This document shows positions 6,500-15,407 of a DNA stretch of 43,041 nucleotides, in pieces (position 1 is the first letter of the stretch; each line of letters starts with the position of its first letter). Source of the stretch: Patescibacteria group bacterium (GTDB lineage Bacteria; Patescibacteriota; Patescibacteriia; Patescibacteriales; GWC2-42-12); assembly GCA_028703305.1 (NCBI GenBank), contig JAQVNC010000001.1, positions 120,791 through 163,831 of the forward strand, read 5' to 3'. Both the position numbers and the translations under genes were made by a program. The notes under the pieces are model-generated. The model did no database searches and was not told where the DNA came from. It saw nothing but the letters and a program-made list of their open reading frames with translations.

Positions 6500-7453
6500 T
6501 TAAATAATTTTCCATCCCTTGTCGGTTTCTTCAATCTTGCCCTCTACCGTGAAGCCGGCCGCTTTAGCATGCCCGCCGCCGCCCAGGGCGCGAGCCAGTT
6601 TGGAAATATCCACGTTAGGTTTGGAAGTGCGCAGGCTGCCTTTAATCCGTCCGTCAGGCAGTTCGCGCAGAAGTAAAATACCGTTAACATCATTTAAGTT
6701 GCTTAAAAATCCGGACATGCCTTCAAGCTCTTCTTCGGTAACTTCGGCCGGCACGTCTTCGCTTTTTAAAACCGTAAAGCCGAATTTGTATTGCGGATTT
6801 ATTTTTAAGCGCGCCATAGCCTTGCCCCAGGTTTTCATGGAAGCGATTGATTTATTGCGCCAGGTATTTTCCATGATTTGCGGGAGCTTAGCTCCATTAA
6901 CCAGCATTTCCGAGGCGATGTTAATAGTCTCCGGAGAAGTTGACGGGTAAAGAAAATTGCCCGTATCGGTTAAAATTCCGGTCAAGACGCAACCGGCCAT
7001 ATCTTTGTTGATTTTTATTTTATTGGCCTTAAGAAAATAATATAATATTTCGGTAGTGGCGGCCGCGGCCGAGTCGCGGATTTCCAAATCAGCGTAGCCT
7101 TTAATTTTCGGGTGATGGTCAATTTCTATAACTAACTGGTTAGGCCTACGGCTTAAAATTTCTTTATCCAGCTTGGTGCGTTCTACCGAGCCGCAGTCAA
7201 GGACGATAATTAAATCAAAATCAAAATTTTCGTAAGAATTTTTTAATTCATTAAGATGCGGCAAAAAGCCATATTGGTGATTAACCCGGTCGTAGCAGTA
7301 AAGAGTATATTTTTTATTAAGCTGGGTTAGAATTTCCGCCATTAAGCAAAGCGAAGCCAAAGCGTCGCCATCCGGCTGTTCATGAGTGACAACCAGAATA
7401 TTATTTGAAGTTTTTATTTGGCTATAGGCTTTGGTATATAAGGAAGTGTCCAT
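6500..7453 (-). CDS. nrnA: Bifunctional oligoribonuclease / pAp phosphatase-like DHH protein
   Basis: NrnA-type enzymes degrade 2-5-nucleotide RNAs and dephosphorylate pAp. The 317 residues carry THEQPDGDALAS (23-34, motif I with H24, D28, D30), LDCGSVERT (D86), IDHHP with DHH at 112-114, LTDTGNF (D163), and a C-terminal DHHA1 domain ending in ALGGGGHAKAAGF (289-301). This is the complete motif set. The location next to rbfA and infB is the usual one for this family. Neighbours on both sides are separated by family A repeats, so the operon is transcribed through them or each gene has its own promoter. The annotation is firm at family level; the RNA versus pAp substrate is not distinguishable. 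Confidence 0.92.
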   Translation of the reverse strand: MDTSLYTKAYSQIKTSNNILVVTHEQPDGDALASLCLMAEILTQLNKKYTLYCYDRVNHQYGFLPHLNELKNSYENFDFDLIIVLDCGSVERTKLDKEILSRRPNQLVIEIDHHPKIKGYADLEIRDSAAAATTEILYYFLKANKIKINKDMAGCVLTGILTDTGNFLYPSTSPETINIASEMLVNGAKLPQIMENTWRNKSIASMKTWGKAMARLKINPQYKFGFTVLKSEDVPAEVTEEELEGMSGFLSNLNDVNGILLLRELPDGRIKGSLRTSKPNVDISKLARALGGGGHAKAAGFTVEGKIEETDKGWKII

Positions 7454-7462
7454 ATTGTAATG

Positions 7463-7575
7463 TCATTGCGAGCTTCTGGAAGAAGCGAAGCAATCTAACG
7501 TATAAATTATCTTAAGCAAAAGTTTGTTGTTCGCGAGATTGCTTCGTCGCCCGATTACAGGCTTCTCGCAATGAC
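7463..7575. repeat. Family A repeat, full copy
   Basis: From GTCATTGCGAGCTTCTGG to CTTCTCGCAATGAC. It fills the whole gap between nrnA and rbfA, ending two bases before the rbfA stop. Confidence 0.85.
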
Positions 7576-7577
7576 AA

Positions 7578-7919
7578 TTAAAGCTCTTCCTCTTTTATCC
7601 GTTTAATCACTTCTTCAATCTCGGCCGCGCGGCTTTCGGTCGTATCTAAAACCCAATGGAATCTTGGGATCTGCCTGATTCTTAATTTATTTTTTAACTC
7701 GCGGCTCATTAGGCCGGAGAGTTTCTGCAGCTTTCTTAAAGTTGATGGGCCGAATCTATCCGGCAAAACCGAAATGGCGACTTTGGCGTGTTTTAAATCG
7801 GTTGAGCAATTAACAAAACAAACGGTTATTAGGCCGTTGTCTAAGGCCACCTCTTTTATTATCAGATTGGCCAATTCTTCTTTTAGTTGTTCATTTAATT
7901 GTTCAATGCGCCTTGGCAT
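7578..7919 (-). CDS. rbfA: Ribosome-binding factor A
   Basis: RbfA is a KH-fold protein that helps 16S rRNA mature and is important at low temperature. The 113-residue sequence has the RbfA pattern: MPRRIEQLNEQLKEELANLI start, FVNCSTDLKHAKVAISVLPD in the middle and LRIRQIPRFHWVLDTTESRAAEIEEVI near the end (the R-x-P-x-x-x-F-x-x-D segment with a normal C-terminal helix). It lies downstream of infB in the conserved infB-rbfA order. Confidence is high from order plus motif. Confidence 0.93.
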   Translation of the reverse strand: MPRRIEQLNEQLKEELANLIIKEVALDNGLITVCFVNCSTDLKHAKVAISVLPDRFGPSTLRKLQKLSGLMSRELKNKLRIRQIPRFHWVLDTTESRAAEIEEVIKRIKEEEL

Positions 7920-7930
7920 AATACTATACT

Positions 7931-8021
7931 GTCATTGCGAGCGACCGGAGGGAGCGAAGCAATCTCACATACTCGGAGCTTAACCAGAGATTGCTTCGTC
8001 GCTAATGCTCCTCGCAATGAC
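7931..8021. repeat. Family A repeat, full copy
   Basis: GTCATTGCGAGCGACCGGAG to CTCCTCGCAATGAC, filling the rbfA-infB gap. Confidence 0.85.
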
Positions 8022-8033
8022 AAAAAGTGTTAA

Positions 8034-9998
8034 TTATTTCTTTTCTTTTTCCATTTTATAAAACTGTAAAATATCATCAACCTGGATAACCGGCTTACCT
8101 TCAAAATTAATGCCGCATTCCTGGTTAACGTCAACCACGCTAACATCCTGCTTGGCAATTTGCAGCTTAGCCAATCTGCCTTCGGCCATAATCTGTTTGT
8201 CGCGCATAACTTCAATCAAAGAATTAGCTTCAACTTTGCCGTCAATAATCCTGCCGCCAACGATTTGGCTGGATTTTTCCGTCCGGAAAATGGCCAGAAC
8301 TTTCATTCTGCCCAAATCCGCCCTAACCATTTTTGATTCAATTAAACTGTCCACTTCGGCTTTAAGATCATTAATCAATTCATAAATTACTTTATAGCTT
8401 TTAACTTCAACATTTTTTTCCCTGGCTAATCTTTGCGCTTGCGGAGTCATTTTAACATTAAAGCCTAAAATTTTAGCCTTACTGCCTTCGGCTCGCGCGA
8501 TATCGCCTTCGGTAATATTGCCGAGTCCTTTGGCGATAATGTTTATTTTAACTTCTTCCTGGTCTATTTTCGCGAGCGACCCTTCAATGGCTTCGCCCGA
8601 ACCCAGGACGTCGCTTTTTATAAGCAGATTTATATTTTTAACATCAGCCGCGGCTTTTTTTTCTTCCGCCGGCTTGGCCGTTTCGCCGGTGCGAGAGAAG
8701 ATTTTACTGGCTTTGATTTTTTCGCCTTGGCCTATTTGCAGAATATCGCCGATAACCGGAGCCATTTTCAGGCCGATGATTTTTACCGGCATAGCAGGCT
8801 TGGCCTCTTTGACATTTTTACCGGTGTAATCTTCCAAGGCCCTGACTTTGCCGTAAAACAATCCGTTAAAAATCATGGGATCGCCGACGCTTAAAGTGCC
8901 GTTTTGAATTAAGACGGTGGCCACCGGACCCTGGCCTCGGTCAATATGAGATTCAATAATCGTGCCCGAAGCGCTTGAGCCGGGGTTGGCTTGAATATTT
9001 TTAGCTTCCATTTCCGCGGTAAGCAAAAGCATATCCAGAAGTTCGTTTATACCCGTGTTATTTTTAGCCGAAATCGGCAAACAGACGGTTTTGCCGCCCC
9101 AATCTTCAGGTATGATATTAAGCTGTTCTCCCAATTCGCGCTTGACCATATCAAGATTGGCTTCCGGCTTATCAATTTTATTTATAGCTACGATAAAAGG
9201 CAATTTAGCCGCTTCAATAATGCGGAAAGCTTCTATGGTTTGCGGCTTAACGCCGTCGTCAGCGGCCACGACTAAAATGGCGATGTCGGCGATTTTAGCG
9301 CCGCGGTTTCTCATGGCCGTAAAGGCTTCATGGCCGGGAGTATCTATAAAAGTAATGGGTTTATTTTGGTGGATTATTTGATAAGCGCCGATATGCTGGG
9401 TAATGCCGCCGGCCTCGCCCGCCACCACGTCGGTTTGCCTGATGGCGTCCAATAATTTCGTCTTGCCATGGTCAACATGGCCCATGACAACGATAATCGG
9501 CGCTCTGGCCATTAAATCGGTTTGGTTTTCCTGGCTTAAAACTTGTTTTAAAATATCGGCATCAGCTTCAGCTTTAGCTTCGCTTTCTTCGGCCGGAATT
9601 ATATTCAAGCCTAAATCAGCCCCGATAATGGCCGCGGTATCAAAATCAATTTTTTCATTTAGCGAACTGAAAATGCCGTTTTTCATCAGCTCGGATAAAA
9701 TTTTATTTATCGGCGAGCCGGTGATAATGGAAAAATCCCTGACTGTGATGAATTTAGGAATTTTTATTTCTGGTTTTTCTTGAGTTGAAATGGCGCTGAC
9801 GGCCTCTGTTTTTTTGGCCGCCAGTTCTTTGGCCGCCAGCTGCTTAATTAAAATCGGCCATTCCCTGATAATCCTTTGGGCGGTTACGTTATCAACTTTA
9901 ATGGCTTTTTGGCCAATATCAAAACCGATGAGCGGCAGCTTGTCGCGCAGCTCCTGGGTCGGGACTTTTAAAATTCTGGCTAATTCGGTTATGTTCAT
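8034..9998 (-). CDS. infB: Translation initiation factor IF-2
   Basis: GTPase that brings fMet-tRNA to the small subunit. The 654 residues make a short form. Order: N-terminal IF2-N domain (MNITELARILKVPTQELRDKL), short linker, a second IF2-N-like segment (KFITVRDFSIITGSPINKIL, 82-101), G domain with GHVDHGKT (173-180), DTPGH (219-223) and NKID (273-276), then domain II, the IF2 domain and the C-terminal tRNA-binding domain (KVEANSLIEVMRD...ECGINFEG). The long charged linker of E. coli IF2 is missing, as is common in reduced genomes. The stop TAA is next to a family A repeat. A family B repeat lies upstream, so any promoter is within or beyond it. Confidence 0.98.
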   Translation of the reverse strand: MNITELARILKVPTQELRDKLPLIGFDIGQKAIKVDNVTAQRIIREWPILIKQLAAKELAAKKTEAVSAISTQEKPEIKIPKFITVRDFSIITGSPINKILSELMKNGIFSSLNEKIDFDTAAIIGADLGLNIIPAEESEAKAEADADILKQVLSQENQTDLMARAPIIVVMGHVDHGKTKLLDAIRQTDVVAGEAGGITQHIGAYQIIHQNKPITFIDTPGHEAFTAMRNRGAKIADIAILVVAADDGVKPQTIEAFRIIEAAKLPFIVAINKIDKPEANLDMVKRELGEQLNIIPEDWGGKTVCLPISAKNNTGINELLDMLLLTAEMEAKNIQANPGSSASGTIIESHIDRGQGPVATVLIQNGTLSVGDPMIFNGLFYGKVRALEDYTGKNVKEAKPAMPVKIIGLKMAPVIGDILQIGQGEKIKASKIFSRTGETAKPAEEKKAAADVKNINLLIKSDVLGSGEAIEGSLAKIDQEEVKINIIAKGLGNITEGDIARAEGSKAKILGFNVKMTPQAQRLAREKNVEVKSYKVIYELINDLKAEVDSLIESKMVRADLGRMKVLAIFRTEKSSQIVGGRIIDGKVEANSLIEVMRDKQIMAEGRLAKLQIAKQDVSVVDVNQECGINFEGKPVIQVDDILQFYKMEKEKK

Positions 9999-10010
9999 GC
10001 AAGTTAATTT

Positions 10011-10097
10011 GTCATTCCGGCCTTTGAGCCGGAATCCAGAAACGCGGTGATTGCAACCAATGGTGATTTTCTGGATTCCTGCTTACGCAGGAATGAC
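10011..10097. repeat. Family B repeat, full copy
   Basis: GTCATTCCGGCCTTTGAGCC at the left end and CTGCTTACGCAGGAATGAC at the right end, with CCAGAAA...TTTCTGG pairing in the middle. It occupies the divergent infB/GH1 intergenic region. Confidence 0.8.
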
Positions 10098-10175
10098 GAT
10101 TTAAAATTTATTCCATTACTTTACAATAAAATTAGCCTAAAGTCAATTAAAAATGGTAATTTAAAAATTAAATGT

Positions 10176-10181
10176 TATAAT
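10176..10181 (+). promoter_or_regulatory. Extended -10 box, leaderless start
   Basis: TG-T-TATAAT ends 8 bases before ATG 10190, so the transcript would begin at or one or two bases before the start codon. No Shine-Dalgarno is present. No good -35 is seen. Confidence 0.6.
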
Positions 10182-10189
10182 ATTGTTAT

Positions 10190-11404
10190 ATGCCAAACAA
10201 AATTTTTAAATTTCCTCCCGGCTTTTTTTGGGGTGCCTCTACTTCGGCTTATCAAGTTGAAGGCGGGATTACCAATGATTGGAGCCAGTGGGAGAAATCA
10301 GGGGCTAGAATTAAGGAATTAAAAGCTAGGGGCAAAAATCCGGATGATTATATTTCCGGGTTGGCTTGTAATTCTTACGAAATGTTTGCCGAAGATTTAG
10401 AATGCTTGAAAGAATTGGGCGTATCGTCTTATAGATTTTCCATTGAATGGTCGCGGGTTGAGCCGGAAGAAGGCAAGTTTAACAATGAAGCCATTAGCCA
10501 TTATCAAGAACAAATTAAATTATTGCGGCAAAATAAAATTGAGCCGTTTGTTACTTTATGGCATTATCCTCTGCCTTTGTGGCTTAAAAACAAAGGCGGC
10601 TGGGAATCAGGGGATATGGAAAAGTATTTTTGCCGTTATGCTGAAAAAGTTGTTTCTGAATTTAAAAATGAGGTTGTTTTTTGGACGACTTTAAACGAGC
10701 CGGATATTTATTGCGGTTTTTCTTACTTAACCGGTAAATTTCCGCCTAACAAAAAAAATCCATTGGCTTATTGGCGCGCGCTTCATAATATGATAAAAGC
10801 CCATCGCTCGGCTTATAAAAAAATTAAAGCCATTTCGCCCAAGGCTAAAATAGGCGTATCCAAGCACAATATTTATTTTGAAGCTTATAAGAACAGATTG
10901 GCAAACGTTATTTTAAAAAAAATGGCTGATTGGTGGTGGAATTTTTATTTTTTAAATAAAATAAAAGATTATCAGGATTTTATCGGCTTGAATCATTATC
11001 GGCGCGATACTATTAATTATGGATTTAATAAAAATGAAAATAAGATTGTGTCAGATTTCGGCTGGGAGCTATATCCCGAGAGCATTTATTATGTTTTGCG
11101 CGATTTAAAAAAATATCATAAGCCGATTTATATAACCGAGCATGGCGTTTCTGACGGCCAAGACAAGCATAGAAGCTGGTTTATAAAAGAGACTTTAAAA
11201 AACGTTCATCAAGCCATAAAAGAAGGAGTTGACGCGCGCGGTTATTCATATTGGTCGCTATTGGACAATTTTGAATGGGCCGACGGTTTTACGCAAAAAT
11301 TCGGCTTGTATGAAGTGGATCGGAAAACTTTCAAGCGAACGGCGCGGCCGAGCGTTAAAGTCTACGCCGAGATTTGCAAAAATAACGAGGTTAGAGTAGA
11401 TTAA
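10190..11404 (+). CDS. Glycoside hydrolase family 1 (beta-glucosidase-like)
   Basis: Retaining beta-glycosidase; the sugar preference is not predictable. The 404 residues are somewhat shorter than the usual 440-480. GH1 landmarks: FFWGASTSAYQVEGG (12-26, with the sugar-binding Gln), SYRFSIEWSRVEPEEG, TLWHYPLPLWL (122-132), TLNEP with the acid/base E170, IGLNHYRRD, ITEHG with the nucleophile E317 (family usually ITENG), and YWSLLDNFEWADGF (354-367). There is no signal peptide, so the enzyme is cytoplasmic. It has its own promoter and is divergent from infB. Family B repeats bracket it. The His after the nucleophile is a mild departure also known in some GH1 clades. Confidence 0.93.
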   Translation: MPNKIFKFPPGFFWGASTSAYQVEGGITNDWSQWEKSGARIKELKARGKNPDDYISGLACNSYEMFAEDLECLKELGVSSYRFSIEWSRVEPEEGKFNNEAISHYQEQIKLLRQNKIEPFVTLWHYPLPLWLKNKGGWESGDMEKYFCRYAEKVVSEFKNEVVFWTTLNEPDIYCGFSYLTGKFPPNKKNPLAYWRALHNMIKAHRSAYKKIKAISPKAKIGVSKHNIYFEAYKNRLANVILKKMADWWWNFYFLNKIKDYQDFIGLNHYRRDTINYGFNKNENKIVSDFGWELYPESIYYVLRDLKKYHKPIYITEHGVSDGQDKHRSWFIKETLKNVHQAIKEGVDARGYSYWSLLDNFEWADGFTQKFGLYEVDRKTFKRTARPSVKVYAEICKNNEVRVD

Positions 11405-11430
11405 ATGCATAAAAATAATTACAAAAAATT

Positions 11431-11520
11431 GTCATGCCGGGCTTGACCCGGCATCCAGTTTAATCGCAATAACCTTGATTGTCGCCGACACTCCTGGATT
11501 CCCGCTTTCGCGGGAATGAC
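11431..11520. repeat. Family B repeat, full copy
   Basis: GTCATGCCGGGCTTGACCC to CCCGCTTTCGCGGGAATGAC. It lies between the GH1 gene and guaB. Confidence 0.8.
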
Positions 11521-11532
11521 AAATAAGAATAT

Positions 11533-13062
11533 ATGACAAATATAAAAACAGTTTTTAAAAAAGATAAATTTTTTGAAAAAATTGAAGCTTTGGGTTTGGC
11601 TTTGTCTTATGGCGATGTCCGGTTAAAAACTTCTCATTCCGAGGCCGGGCCAAACGAAGTTAATTTGGCCAGTAAGTTTTCCCGCCAGGTGCCTTTAAAC
11701 GCGCCGCTCATAAGTTCGCCAATGGATATGATAACCGAACACAGTATGGCTATCGCTTTGGCTTTAAACGGCGGCTTAGGCATAATCCACCGCGCGCTTG
11801 CGCCCAAAGATCAGGCCAAAGAAGTTTCACGAGTGAAATTTCATTTAAACGGATTGATTGAAAGGCCAATCTGCCTGGAAAGTGGGCAAACGGTTAAAAG
11901 CGTTTTAAAAATGATAGAGGAGAAGGACTATGCTTTCCATAGTTTTCCGGTGTTGGACGGACGCGGAAAATTAGCCGGCTTAATTTCCGGCAATGACATT
12001 GAATTCTGCCCGGACACTCGCCTAAAAGTCGCGCAAATCATGACCAAATTTAAAAATTTAGTAACCGCGCCCGGCGGAATTTCGCTTAAACAGGCTTTCG
12101 CGCTGATGCAAAAAACCAAGAAAAAAATTCTGCCGCTTATAGACAAGCAAAATAAAATAGCCGGCATGTATGTTTATTCCGACGTCAAAAGAATCGTAAC
12201 CGGCGGTTCGCCGTTTTATAATCTGGATGAACATGGCAATCTGCGGGTTGGCGCGGCCGTGGGCGTGGGGCAAGACGCCTTGGAGCGCGCCGAGCAGTTA
12301 AGCGATCGCGGCGTTGACGTTTTAGTAATTGATACGGCCCATGGCGATTCGCGCGCGGTTTTGGAAACTTTAAAACAGCTTAAGCAAAAATATCCTAAAA
12401 TTGACGTGGTGGTGGGTAATGTCTCCGAAGCCGAGTCAGCCGAGCGTCTGGCTAAAGCCGGCGCTGACGGCATTAAAGTCGGCCAAGGGCCGGGTTCAAT
12501 TTGCACCACGCGGGTGGTAGCCGGCATCGGCTGCCCGCAGGTCACGGCCGTTTATAATTGCGCGCGCGCGTTAAGAGGCTCGGACGTGCCGGTTTGCGCC
12601 GATGGCGGCATTGAATACTCCGGCGATATAACCGTGGCGCTGGCGGCCGGCGCCGATTCGGTTATGCTGGGCAAAATGCTGGCCGGTACAACGGAAACGC
12701 CCGGCGAGGTTTTTATAAGGAATGGCATGCCGGTTAAGCAGTATCGCGGCATGGGGTCTTTGGCCGCCATGCAGGCTAGCGCCGCGGCTCGCGAAAGATA
12801 CGGGCAAAAAGAAACCGGCAAAGATAAATTAGTGCCTGAAGGCGTGGAGGCGGTCGTGCCTTTTAAAGGCGAAGTGGAGAAAATTATTTTTCAAACTTTG
12901 GGCGGGTTGCGTAGCGGCCTAGGCTATATCGGCGCGGCCAATATTAAAGAATTGCAGGAGAAAGCGGATTTTTATTACATATCTTCGGCCGGCTTAAGCG
13001 AGTCGCATCCGCACGGCATTACTATGGAAAAAGAAGCGCCGAATTATTTTGGGCGAGCGTAA
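11533..13062 (+). CDS. guaB: Inosine-5'-monophosphate dehydrogenase
   Basis: Oxidises IMP to XMP, the committed step to GMP. The 509 residues include the TIM-barrel start [19 protein letters not shown] (25-43; the family usually has DV-L-P), two CBS regulatory domains (about 107-222; [22 protein letters not shown] and [20 protein letters not shown]), DTAHGDS (267-273), the catalytic Cys loop GPGSICTTR with C324, the GGI and MLGKMLAG phosphate-binding segments and the flap Arg-Tyr (ERYGQ, 421-425). All key residues are present. Some CPR organisms keep guaB as part of a patchy nucleotide salvage. A family B repeat directly precedes it; no clear promoter or Shine-Dalgarno. Confidence 0.97.
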   Translation: MTNIKTVFKKDKFFEKIEALGLALSYGDVRLKTSHSEAGPNEVNLASKFSRQVPLNAPLISSPMDMITEHSMAIALALNGGLGIIHRALAPKDQAKEVSRVKFHLNGLIERPICLESGQTVKSVLKMIEEKDYAFHSFPVLDGRGKLAGLISGNDIEFCPDTRLKVAQIMTKFKNLVTAPGGISLKQAFALMQKTKKKILPLIDKQNKIAGMYVYSDVKRIVTGGSPFYNLDEHGNLRVGAAVGVGQDALERAEQLSDRGVDVLVIDTAHGDSRAVLETLKQLKQKYPKIDVVVGNVSEAESAERLAKAGADGIKVGQGPGSICTTRVVAGIGCPQVTAVYNCARALRGSDVPVCADGGIEYSGDITVALAAGADSVMLGKMLAGTTETPGEVFIRNGMPVKQYRGMGSLAAMQASAAARERYGQKETGKDKLVPEGVEAVVPFKGEVEKIIFQTLGGLRSGLGYIGAANIKELQEKADFYYISSAGLSESHPHGITMEKEAPNYFGRA

Positions 13063-13068
13063 AATTTT

Positions 13069-13095
13069 GTCATTGCGGCCCCCGAGCCGCAATCC
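13069..13095. repeat. Family B-like repeat fragment
   Basis: TTGCGGC-CCCCGA-GCCGCAAT hairpin preceded by GTCA; equivalent to the fragment at 24380-24408. Confidence 0.55.
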
Positions 13096-13180
13096 AAGAT
13101 CCATCGGTAGATATATAAAATTCAGCTTAACCTATTTACCTATTACTCATTTGAAAATTTATTTGTACTTATTTATAAAA

Positions 13181-13331
13181 TTTGGAGTTCGTGACGCTGC
13201 GCTAGGCGTTACTTTCTTGTAATCAAGAAAGTAACCAAAGAACTTTCGGGGGTTTCCGATTGGCTATCACGCTGATTTATCTTGGTTGCTGTAAGCCTTG
13301 GCGCCAACTCCAACCCCCGAACCCTTTGGTG
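13181..13331. repeat. Structured palindromic element
   Basis: No gene is seen in this 313-base gap (13063-13375). Nested pairings are visible: GGAGTT 13184-13189 with AACTCC 13306-13311, CGGGGGTT 13247-13254 with AACCCCCG 13312-13319, CCAAAG 13235-13240 with CTTTGG 13324-13329, and a 12-bp hairpin GTTACTTTCTTG/CAAGAAAGTAAC at 13208-13235. From memory the GTTACTTTCTTG...CAAGAAAGTAACCAAAG core resembles a repeat widespread in other bacteria; this is not verified. Confidence 0.6.
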
Positions 13332-13361
13332 ATTTTTAAGAGAGATGATAAATAAATATTT

Positions 13362-13367
13362 TAAATT
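13362..13367 (+). promoter_or_regulatory. -10 box, leaderless start of speB
   Basis: TAAATT ends 8 bases before ATG 13376, the same spacing as at 10176, 15394, 19118 and 31042. No Shine-Dalgarno. Confidence 0.45.
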
Positions 13368-13375
13368 AATCATAT

Positions 13376-14236
13376 ATGCTATATAAAACTAACTTTGGCG
13401 ATTTGCCAAAAGAAAATTCAAAATTGGAAACCGCCAAGGTTGTAATTTTGCCCGTGCCTTACGACGGCACTTCAACCTGGGGCAAAGGCGCCGATAAAGG
13501 TCCGGCCGCGATTTTAGAAGCTTCGGCCAATATGGAGTTATACGACATAGAAACCGACTCGGAAATTTATAAGCAAAACATTTTTACGGCTAAGCCGATA
13601 GTGGAAAAAGGCGCGCCGGAAAAAATGGTAAAAAAAGTTAATTTGGCCGCCGCCGGATTTTTAAAGCAAAATAAATTTATCGTGACTTTGGGCGGCGAAC
13701 ATTCGGTTACGGCCGGAGTGGTAGAGGCTTACGCGGAAAAATATAAAAATTTATCGGTTTTGCAATTGGATGCGCACTCGGATCTGCGTCCGGAATATCA
13801 TGGCTCAAAATATAATCATGCTTGCGTGATGTCGCGCGTTCGCGAATTATGCCCGATCGTGCAAGTTGGCATCAGAAGCATGGATGTAATAGAAAAGCCG
13901 TTTATTGATAAAACCCGAGTTTTTTTCGCCGAAGATATTTATAATAAAATCGGCTGGATGGATAAAGCGATTTCTAAATTAACCGATCAGGTTTATATTA
14001 CCATTGACCTGGATGTTTTTGACCCGTCAGTTTTGCCCTCTACCGGCACGCCCGAGCCGGGCGGCTTAAGCTGGTATCAGGTTTTAGAATTTTTGAAAAA
14101 AGTTATTATTAACAAAAATGTCGTGGGCTTTGATATAGTGGAGCTAGCCCCTGATAAAAACGAAAGATCATCGGATTTTTTAGCCGCTAAATTAGTTTAC
14201 AAATTATTAAGTTATAAATTTTATGGCAAAAAATAA
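13376..14236 (+). CDS. speB: Agmatinase (ureohydrolase family)
   Basis: Mn-dependent ureohydrolase; agmatinases split agmatine to putrescine and urea. The 286 residues hold every metal-ligand motif: GGEHS (H109), LDAHSDLRPEYHG (D132, H134, D136), TIDLDVFDPSVLPSTGTPEPGG (D211, D213) and FDIVELAP (E256). The N-terminal VPYDGTSTWGKGADKGPAAILEAS (28-50) is typical of agmatinases rather than arginases. It overlaps the next gene by 14 bases, implying a two-gene operon. With the deoxyhypusine-synthase-like neighbour, putrescine supply for polyamine synthesis is the natural role. No arginine decarboxylase is in the window, so the agmatine source is unknown. Confidence 0.92.
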   Translation: MLYKTNFGDLPKENSKLETAKVVILPVPYDGTSTWGKGADKGPAAILEASANMELYDIETDSEIYKQNIFTAKPIVEKGAPEKMVKKVNLAAAGFLKQNKFIVTLGGEHSVTAGVVEAYAEKYKNLSVLQLDAHSDLRPEYHGSKYNHACVMSRVRELCPIVQVGIRSMDVIEKPFIDKTRVFFAEDIYNKIGWMDKAISKLTDQVYITIDLDVFDPSVLPSTGTPEPGGLSWYQVLEFLKKVIINKNVVGFDIVELAPDKNERSSDFLAAKLVYKLLSYKFYGKK

Positions 14237-15326
14237 ATTTGAGAAGCTCTCGCCGGGCTTAAGGAAATTGATCGTGCCGGATAACGGCAAGGCCTCTAAT
14301 AAAACGCTAAGCGCTGATATAAAAGCGAGCCGCATGCCGGTTTCCGCTTTCGCCGAGAAAACTTTAAATCATTGCAACGGCGGCTCTACCATGCAAGCGG
14401 CTTTATGGCTAAAAGATCATTTGGCTAACGGCGGTAAATTAGTAGTTACCTTGGCCGGAGCTTTAAGCTCATTCCAGGTCGGCGTCATGCTGGCCGAGTT
14501 AATTAGGCAAGACAAGGTTCATTTAATTTCCGCGACCGGCGCCAATCACGAAGAATCATATTACCGCTACGTTGCCCATTCCCATTATGCCAATATTCCC
14601 CGCTATACCGAATTAACGCCGGAGCAGGAAGCTGAATTGCGTGATGCCGGCTTAAGGCGCATTACCGATACTTTTTTGCCGGAAGACGAAAGCGTGCGCA
14701 TCATGGAGCCGCATTTATTAAAGATGTGGCAGGAAGCCGAGAAAAAAGGCGAACGATATTTTCCGCATGAGTATTTCCGCCGGCTATTTGCCGAGAAATT
14801 GATTGCCGCGGACAAAGGGGCCAACCCTAAAGATTGTTGGACTCTGGCGGCTTATGAAAAAAACATACCCATAGTCATTCCCGGCTTTGAAGATTCCACC
14901 ATGGGCAATATTTTTTCCAGTTATATTTATAACGGGCCGCATAAGAAAAAAGGCGATATTATGGTTGATCAAAAAGTTATGAAAACCGGTTTGGAATATT
15001 TTCATTTAATGTACGATTGGTATATGAAAGAATCTAAAAACAGCCCGATCGCTTTTTTGCAGCTGGGCGGCGGCATTTCGGCCGATTTTCCGATTTGCGC
15101 GGTGCCTTCTTTAAAGCACGATTTAAGGCTGCATGATAAAGTAAGGGATTGGGCCGGCTTTATTGAAATCGGCTCTTCGCCCATGTCATACGGCTCATAT
15201 TCCGGCGCCGGCGGCAAGGAAAAAATAACTTGGGATAAATTATCAACCAAGAGCTATTATCAGATAATCCAGTCGGATGTCACCGTGGCCTTCCCCTGGA
15301 TCGCGGCGGTGTTATTAGAGTTATAA
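14223..15326 (+). CDS. Deoxyhypusine synthase-like protein (probable polyamine aminobutyltransferase)
   Basis: DHS enzymes move the aminobutyl group of spermidine, via an enzyme-lysine imine, to eIF5A. Bacteria lack eIF5A, and bacterial homologues are thought to use putrescine or other small amines, giving for example homospermidine. Of the 367 residues, the NAD-fold segments VVTLAGALSSFQVGVMLAELI (74-94), SATGANHEESYYR, PIVIPGFEDSTMGNIF and FLQLGGGISADFPI match the family, and the catalytic Lys is kept as K339 in KITWDKL (SWGKI in eukaryotes). The gene overlaps speB, so putrescine as acceptor or product pathway is likely. Followed by a strong terminator. The reaction is inference; the family is firm. 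Confidence 0.88.
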   Translation: MAKNKFEKLSPGLRKLIVPDNGKASNKTLSADIKASRMPVSAFAEKTLNHCNGGSTMQAALWLKDHLANGGKLVVTLAGALSSFQVGVMLAELIRQDKVHLISATGANHEESYYRYVAHSHYANIPRYTELTPEQEAELRDAGLRRITDTFLPEDESVRIMEPHLLKMWQEAEKKGERYFPHEYFRRLFAEKLIAADKGANPKDCWTLAAYEKNIPIVIPGFEDSTMGNIFSSYIYNGPHKKKGDIMVDQKVMKTGLEYFHLMYDWYMKESKNSPIAFLQLGGGISADFPICAVPSLKHDLRLHDKVRDWAGFIEIGSSPMSYGSYSGAGGKEKITWDKLSTKSYYQIIQSDVTVAFPWIAAVLLEL

Positions 15327-15343
15327 ATTAACCGTCGGATTTT

Positions 15344-15379
15344 AAAAGGATTCATTAGAAAGATGAGTCCTTTTTTTTA
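15344..15379 (+). terminator. Intrinsic terminator after the polyamine pair
   Basis: AAAAGGATTCAT with ATGAGTCCTTTT (one G-T pair) and a run of eight T. It separates the speB operon from the transporter gene. Confidence 0.9.
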
Positions 15380-15393
15380 TTAAATTATAGTGT

Positions 15394-15399
15394 TAAAAT
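15394..15399 (+). promoter_or_regulatory. Extended -10 box, leaderless start
   Basis: TG-T-TAAAAT ends 8 bases before ATG 15408. No Shine-Dalgarno. Confidence 0.55.
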
Positions 15400-15407
15400 A
15401 ATAATAT

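Noticed and set aside
7463-8021. Family A repeats as rho-independent terminators
   Set aside because: They lack the T-run after a GC-rich stem that is present at the clear terminators elsewhere in the window.
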